DNA of 9,287 nt from assembly GCA_003232175.1 (NCBI GenBank), contig QILX01000024.1, positions 1 to 9,287 of the forward strand. The letters run 5' to 3'. Under the pieces are notes generated by a model. The model saw only the letters and a program-made list of their open reading frames with translations, did not search any database and was not told the origin of the DNA. Within the stretch, counting starts at the first letter, position 1. Each line of letters begins with the position of its first letter. Below are positions 6,101 to 9,287 of the stretch, piece by piece. The DNA is from Hyphomicrobiales bacterium. Its GTDB lineage: Bacteria; Pseudomonadota; Alphaproteobacteria; Rhizobiales; SZUA-8. A program made the position numbers and the translations under genes.

Positions 6101-6928
6101 GTGAACACACGTCCAAAAGCATTCTTCCACCTCCACCTTGTGTCCGATGCGACCGGCGAAACCCTGAACGCCATCGCCAAGGCGGTAACGGTGCAGTTTA
6201 CCACGGTGTCTCCTATCGAGCACGCCTATCCCCTGGTGCGCACTACGCGCGAACTTAACCGGGTGATGAAGGCGATCGAGGAGGAGCCCGGCATTGTCCT
6301 TTTCACCCTGGTCGATGACGATCTGCGCCAGCAATTGGAAAAAACCTGCCGGTCGATCGGCTCGCCGGCGATTGCGGTGCTCGATCCGGTTCATGCCGCG
6401 CTCAGGTCCTATCTGGGCGCGGAATCGACCCCGCGCATTGGCGCCCAGCATGCCCTGAACGCGGAATATTTTTCCCGCATCGATGCGCTGAACTTTTCTT
6501 TGATCCATGATGACGGTCAGCTTTTTGAAGAGGCCGACGAGGCCGATATCATTCTGGTCGGGGTCAGCCGCACGTCCAAGACGCCGACGAGCATCTATCT
6601 GGCAAACCGCGGCATGAAAACGGCAAATATACCGATCGTCACCGGCATACCTCTGCCCGACACGCTGTTTTCCGCAACAAATCCGCTGATCGTTGGTCTT
6701 GTCGCCAGCCCCGAGCGTATCGTCCAGATTCGCCGCAACCGGCTGCTTAGCCTTAACGCCAATGACAACACCGACTATGTCGACAAACGCGCCGTCGCCG
6801 CCGAGATCGCCGAGGCCCGCCGGCTGTTCACCCGCAAGGGCTGGCCGGTTATCGATGTCACCCGCCGCTCCATCGAAGAGACCGCCGCCGCCATACTTAA
6901 TCTGTACCGCGAACGCAAGGGTGCATGA
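6101..6928 (+). CDS. ppsR: PpsR/PDRP-type pyruvate, phosphate dikinase / PEP synthase regulatory protein (DUF299)
   Basis: Bifunctional regulator that inactivates pyruvate phosphate dikinase or PEP synthase by ADP-dependent phosphorylation of a threonine and reactivates it by phosphate-dependent dephosphorylation, so it controls pyruvate–PEP interconversion. Which of the two enzymes is the target cannot be told here. The 275-residue form has the family length. Motifs: N-terminal FHLHLVSDATGETL (9–22), the P-loop-like GVSRTSKTPTSIYLA (154–168), a central IPIVTGIPLP (177–186) and the C-terminal DVTRRSIEETAA (252–263). The start is the GTG at 6101: the frame is open back to another GTG at 5957, but the extra 48 residues are unlike the family and would cover origin DNA. 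No clear ribosome-binding site precedes 6101. This is the first gene of the rightward cluster, the DUF299 gene that adjoins the origin in Caulobacter. Confidence 0.93.
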   Translation: MNTRPKAFFHLHLVSDATGETLNAIAKAVTVQFTTVSPIEHAYPLVRTTRELNRVMKAIEEEPGIVLFTLVDDDLRQQLEKTCRSIGSPAIAVLDPVHAALRSYLGAESTPRIGAQHALNAEYFSRIDALNFSLIHDDGQLFEEADEADIILVGVSRTSKTPTSIYLANRGMKTANIPIVTGIPLPDTLFSATNPLIVGLVASPERIVQIRRNRLLSLNANDNTDYVDKRAVAAEIAEARRLFTRKGWPVIDVTRRSIEETAAAILNLYRERKGA

Positions 6929-7531
6929 ATGTCCCAGCCACGCCTCATACTGGCCTCCAAAAGCCGTGCCCGGCGCCGGTTGCTCGAAGCTGCCGGTCTT
7001 GAATTTACTGCGATTTCCGCCGATGTCGATGAAGATGCTATCCGCCGGGCTCTCGATACGACCGATCCGATGCCGCCGGATGATATCGCCCTAATTCTCG
7101 CCGAAGCCAAGGCGGTTTTTGTCGCCAAAAACCATCCGAACGATTTTATCGTCGGCGCCGACCAGGTGCTGGAATTTGAAGGCCACATACTTGCTAAGTC
7201 CGAATCTTCCGAGGCGGCACGGCAGACCCTCATCCAGCTTCGGGGTAAAACCCACCGGCTCATCAGCGCTGTAACCGTGGTTCTCGGCGGTGAAACCCTG
7301 TGGCGGCACACTGAAGAGGCCAGTTTGCAAATGCGGGACTTTTCCAACACCATTCTGGGGCAGTACCTTGCCGCCATGGGAAACCGGGTGACCGAAACCG
7401 TAGGTGGATATGAGATCGAGGGGCGGGGCATTCAGCTCTTTTCGCACGTGATAGGCGATACTTTCACCATTCAGGGCCTGCCTCTCCTGCCGCTTTTAGC
7501 ATTTTTACGCCGTGAGCAGGTGATCGGATGA
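6929..7531 (+). CDS. maf: Maf/YceF-family nucleoside triphosphate pyrophosphatase
   Basis: Small cytoplasmic enzyme (200 residues, normal length) of the Maf family, which hydrolyses non-canonical or modified nucleotides to monophosphates and is proposed to act in house-cleaning or septum-related control. Motifs: N-terminal LILASKSRARRRLLEAAG (6–23), LAEAKA (57–62), GADQV (76–80), LRGKTHR (104–110), GGYEIEGRG (159–167) and IGDTFTIQGLPL (175–186). Gln in GADQ, rather than the Thr of GADTVV, is closer to the YceF type (7-methyl-GTP pyrophosphatase) than to the YhdE type (dTTP/UTP); this subfamily call is tentative. The ATG follows the ppsR stop with no gap, and an AAGGG ribosome-binding site (6917–6921) lies 7 bases upstream inside ppsR. 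The stop overlaps the aroE start by four bases (ATGA), indicating a translationally coupled operon. Confidence 0.93.
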   Translation: MSQPRLILASKSRARRRLLEAAGLEFTAISADVDEDAIRRALDTTDPMPPDDIALILAEAKAVFVAKNHPNDFIVGADQVLEFEGHILAKSESSEAARQTLIQLRGKTHRLISAVTVVLGGETLWRHTEEASLQMRDFSNTILGQYLAAMGNRVTETVGGYEIEGRGIQLFSHVIGDTFTIQGLPLLPLLAFLRREQVIG

Positions 7532-8332
7532 CCACGGCAACCAAAAGGGCGTTTGTTGTCGGCTGGCCCATCAGTCATTCCCGTTCGCCCCTGATCCATA
7601 GCCACTGGATTAAAAAATACAATATCGACGCAAAGTACGAAATTGCTGCCGTGGCCCCTGAAGACATTGGCAATTTTTTCGAATCCGTCCGCGCCGGCGA
7701 ATGGTGCGGCGGCAATGTCACCATCCCCCACAAACATGCAGCCCTTGACCTCGCTGATAGCTGCGATGCCGCGGCCCGGGCCATCGGGGCGGCCAATACC
7801 ATCGTCCGCGATGGCCGCCGCCTGCATGCCGGCAACACTGATGCCGCTGGTTTTATCGCCAATCTGAACGCCCTGGCCCCGGCCTGGAGAAACGTCGCAG
7901 GCCCTTGCGTCGTCCTTGGTGCCGGGGGTGCGGCCAGCGCTATTGTCTGGGCAATATTGGAGGCCGGGGTCGAGCAGGTCTATCTGATCAACCGGACAAA
8001 ATCCCGGGCCGACGATCTGGCGGCGCGTTTTGGCCGGGGTATTCAAGTCATCGAATGGCGCCAGCGCCATGCGCCGGCCTCCTGATCAATACCACTGCCA
8101 GCGGCATGACCGGCATGGCCGCCTTGGATCTAAATCTGAACCTGTTGCCCCAGGACGCAACAGTCTGTGACATTGTCTATACTCCTCTGGTGACACCATT
8201 GCTCGACGCCGCATCGGCACGCGGCAATCCAACGGTGGGCGGGCTTGGAATGCTGCTCCATCAGGCGGTGCCCGGTTTTAGGTTACCCCGGACCTGATCG
8301 AGCTTGTAATCGCCGATATCGAAAGCCGGTGA
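7528..8332 (+). pseudogene. aroE: aroE, shikimate dehydrogenase, interrupted by two frame-breaking lesions
   Basis: AroE reduces 3-dehydroshikimate to shikimate with NADPH in the chorismate pathway. The first frame gives residues 1–185 with the family motifs SRSPLIH (18–24), GNVTIPHK (62–69) with catalytic K69, GAANTI (87–92), NTDAAGF (103–109) with D105, the NADPH-binding GAGGAA (131–136) and NRTKSRA (155–161). It then stops at 8083–8085. The C-terminal half continues in another frame from about 8079 (LLINTTASGM, DIVYTPLVTPLL, GLGMLLHQAVPGF) to about 8279. The last conserved piece, VTPDLIELV, is in the third frame and ends at 8330–8332. Spacing against the family suggests about 13 bases missing after W177 and about 25 bases missing at the expected WFG motif. 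The intact motifs in all three frames point to recent damage or sequence error. If real, the gene cannot make normal AroE. Confidence 0.85.
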
Positions 8333-8338
8333 GCCCTG

Positions 8339-8962
8339 ATGCAAACCAGCCCCGACCCGCCCTTCATACTCGGTCTTACCGGATCAATCGCCATGGGCAA
8401 ATCGACGGTATTGGCGATGTTTGACCAGCTCGGCGTGCCGACATTTAGCGCCGACCGGATTGTCCACGAGCACTACGCCATAAGCGGCGCGGCGGTGGCA
8501 CCGGTTGCGGCGCGCTTTCCAGCAGCCCTTAAAGATGGCGCCATAGACCGCCCCGCCCTCGCCAATCTGGTTCTGGACGACCCCGCAGCCATGGCCGATC
8601 TTGAAGCGATTGTTCATCCCTTGGTGCGTGAAGCCCAGGCGGTATTTATTGACAAAGCCGCAAGGGATGGCGCGCCTCTGGTGGTGCTGGAGATCCCGTT
8701 GCTGTTCGAAACCGGGGCGCAAGGCCGCCTTGACGCCACCGCCGTTGTTTCCGCGCCTGCCTCGGTCCAGCGCGCCCGCGCGCTCAAACGCGCCGGCATG
8801 ACGGAGCAAAGCTTTGCCGCCATAGTGGACCGGCAAATGTCCGATGCACAAAAACGAAATCGTGCCGATTATGTCATCGACACCGGAAAATCACTGCCGG
8901 ATACCAAGAATGACGTTGAAAATCTCATCGCCAGCCTTGCGGTCCGACCCGCCAAACGGTGA
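8339..8962 (+). CDS. coaE: CoaE, dephospho-CoA kinase
   Basis: Cytoplasmic kinase for the last step of coenzyme A synthesis: ATP phosphorylates the 3'-hydroxyl of the ribose of dephospho-CoA. The 207-residue length is typical. Motifs: the P-loop GLTGSIAMGKST (12–23), FSADRIVH (36–43) at the position of the usual DAD motif, with the second Asp retained as D39 and the first replaced by S37, VHPLV (92–96), LEIPLLFE (117–124), the lid-region arginines in RARALKRAGM (145–154) and the C-terminal ADYVIDTG (176–183). The ATG lies 6 bp after the remnant aroE stop. A weak GGTGAG (8328–8333) overlapping that stop may be the ribosome-binding site, in which case disrupted aroE translation could lower coupled expression. 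Confidence 0.96.
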   Translation: MQTSPDPPFILGLTGSIAMGKSTVLAMFDQLGVPTFSADRIVHEHYAISGAAVAPVAARFPAALKDGAIDRPALANLVLDDPAAMADLEAIVHPLVREAQAVFIDKAARDGAPLVVLEIPLLFETGAQGRLDATAVVSAPASVQRARALKRAGMTEQSFAAIVDRQMSDAQKRNRADYVIDTGKSLPDTKNDVENLIASLAVRPAKR

Positions 8963-8971
8963 CAATCAGCA

Positions 8972-9287
8972 ATGCGCGAAATTGTCCTTGATACCGAAAC
9001 CACCGGGCTGAAACCCAAAGACGGCGACCGTATTGTCGAGATCGGCTGTGTCGAGCTGGTCAATCATATCGCGACCAAAAATACCTATCACCAATATATC
9101 AATCCCGAGCGGTCGATGCCGGAAGGGGCCTTCAAGGTCCACGGTCTTTCGGAGGAATTTCTATCTGACAAGCCGATTTTTGTCGATATCGTCGATGAAT
9201 TCGCCAAATTTGTTGATGGCGCCACCTTGATCATCCACAACGCCTCTTTCGATATGGGCTTCCTCAATGCCGAATTCAAAACCGCGG
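8972..9287 (+). CDS. dnaQ: DnaQ, DNA polymerase III epsilon subunit (3'-5' proofreading exonuclease), N-terminal part
   Basis: Proofreading exonuclease subunit of the replicative polymerase core. Only the first 105 residues are in the window; the family is usually about 230–245 residues. Visible motifs: Exo I VLDTETTGL (5–13) with metal ligands D7 and E9; RIVEIGCVELV (20–30); FKVHGLSEEFLSDKP (54–68), typical of DnaQ; and Exo II LIIHNASFDMGFL (86–98) with D94. The Exo III HxxxxD motif and the polymerase-binding tail lie beyond the edge. The gene starts 9 bp after the coaE stop, on the same strand, and is the last visible gene of the rightward cluster. Confidence 0.96.
   Translation, partial: MREIVLDTETTGLKPKDGDRIVEIGCVELVNHIATKNTYHQYINPERSMPEGAFKVHGLSEEFLSDKPIFVDIVDEFAKFVDGATLIIHNASFDMGFLNAEFKTA

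Noticed and set aside
7905..8297. A separate 130-residue plus-strand gene overlapping aroE.
   Set aside because: Its first part is aroE read out of frame and its last 65 or so residues are the displaced AroE C-terminus, so it is a by-product of the frameshift rather than a gene.
1..9287. A previously undescribed system, mobile element, CRISPR array or defence island.
   Set aside because: All substantial coding sequence is accounted for by conserved housekeeping genes in a known syntenic order. No transposase, integrase, repeat array or unexplained large gap was seen.

Overview
This window is a core chromosomal segment of an alphaproteobacterium. The gene order mnmG–mnmE–rho–hemJ–hemE, then a non-coding gap, then ppsR–maf–aroE–coaE–dnaQ, is the arrangement known around the replication origin of Caulobacter and several other Alphaproteobacteria, where the origin lies between hemE and the DUF299/PPSR gene. 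The protein motifs agree with this placement. The order or genus cannot be named from the sequence alone.

Left arm (1–5687, all on the minus strand): hemE (uroporphyrinogen decarboxylase) and hemJ (protoporphyrinogen oxidase) form a tightly packed heme pair. They are followed by rho (transcription terminator) and then by mnmE and mnmG, whose products together make the 5-carboxymethylaminomethyl-type modification of the tRNA wobble uridine. mnmG is cut by the window edge. Two parS-like ParB-binding palindromes flank mnmE, one perfect over 14 bp (1096–1109) and one with a single mismatch to the 16-bp consensus (2470–2485).

Centre (5688–6100): a 413-bp non-coding region between the divergent hemE and ppsR genes. 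It has a consensus DnaA box (5945–5953), an adjacent AT-rich stretch (5871–5940, 51 of 70 bases A/T), several degenerate DnaA-like boxes, three GANTC (CcrM) sites and short repeats. It is the probable oriC. Every gene in the window points away from it, so all would be co-oriented with the replication forks.

Right arm (6101–9287, all on the plus strand): a compact apparent operon with gaps of 0–9 bp or a 4-bp overlap. It encodes PpsR (regulatory kinase/phosphorylase of PPDK or PEP synthase), Maf (nucleotide pyrophosphatase), AroE (shikimate dehydrogenase), CoaE (dephospho-CoA kinase) and the start of DnaQ (DNA polymerase III epsilon, proofreading exonuclease). aroE is broken in two places by what look like small deletions near residue 180 and near the C-terminus. 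It is either a fresh pseudogene or a pair of sequence errors.

I see no mobile element, CRISPR, phage or defence gene, tRNA or rRNA. Nothing here looks like an undescribed system. The points most worth checking are the origin, the parS pair and the double lesion in aroE.
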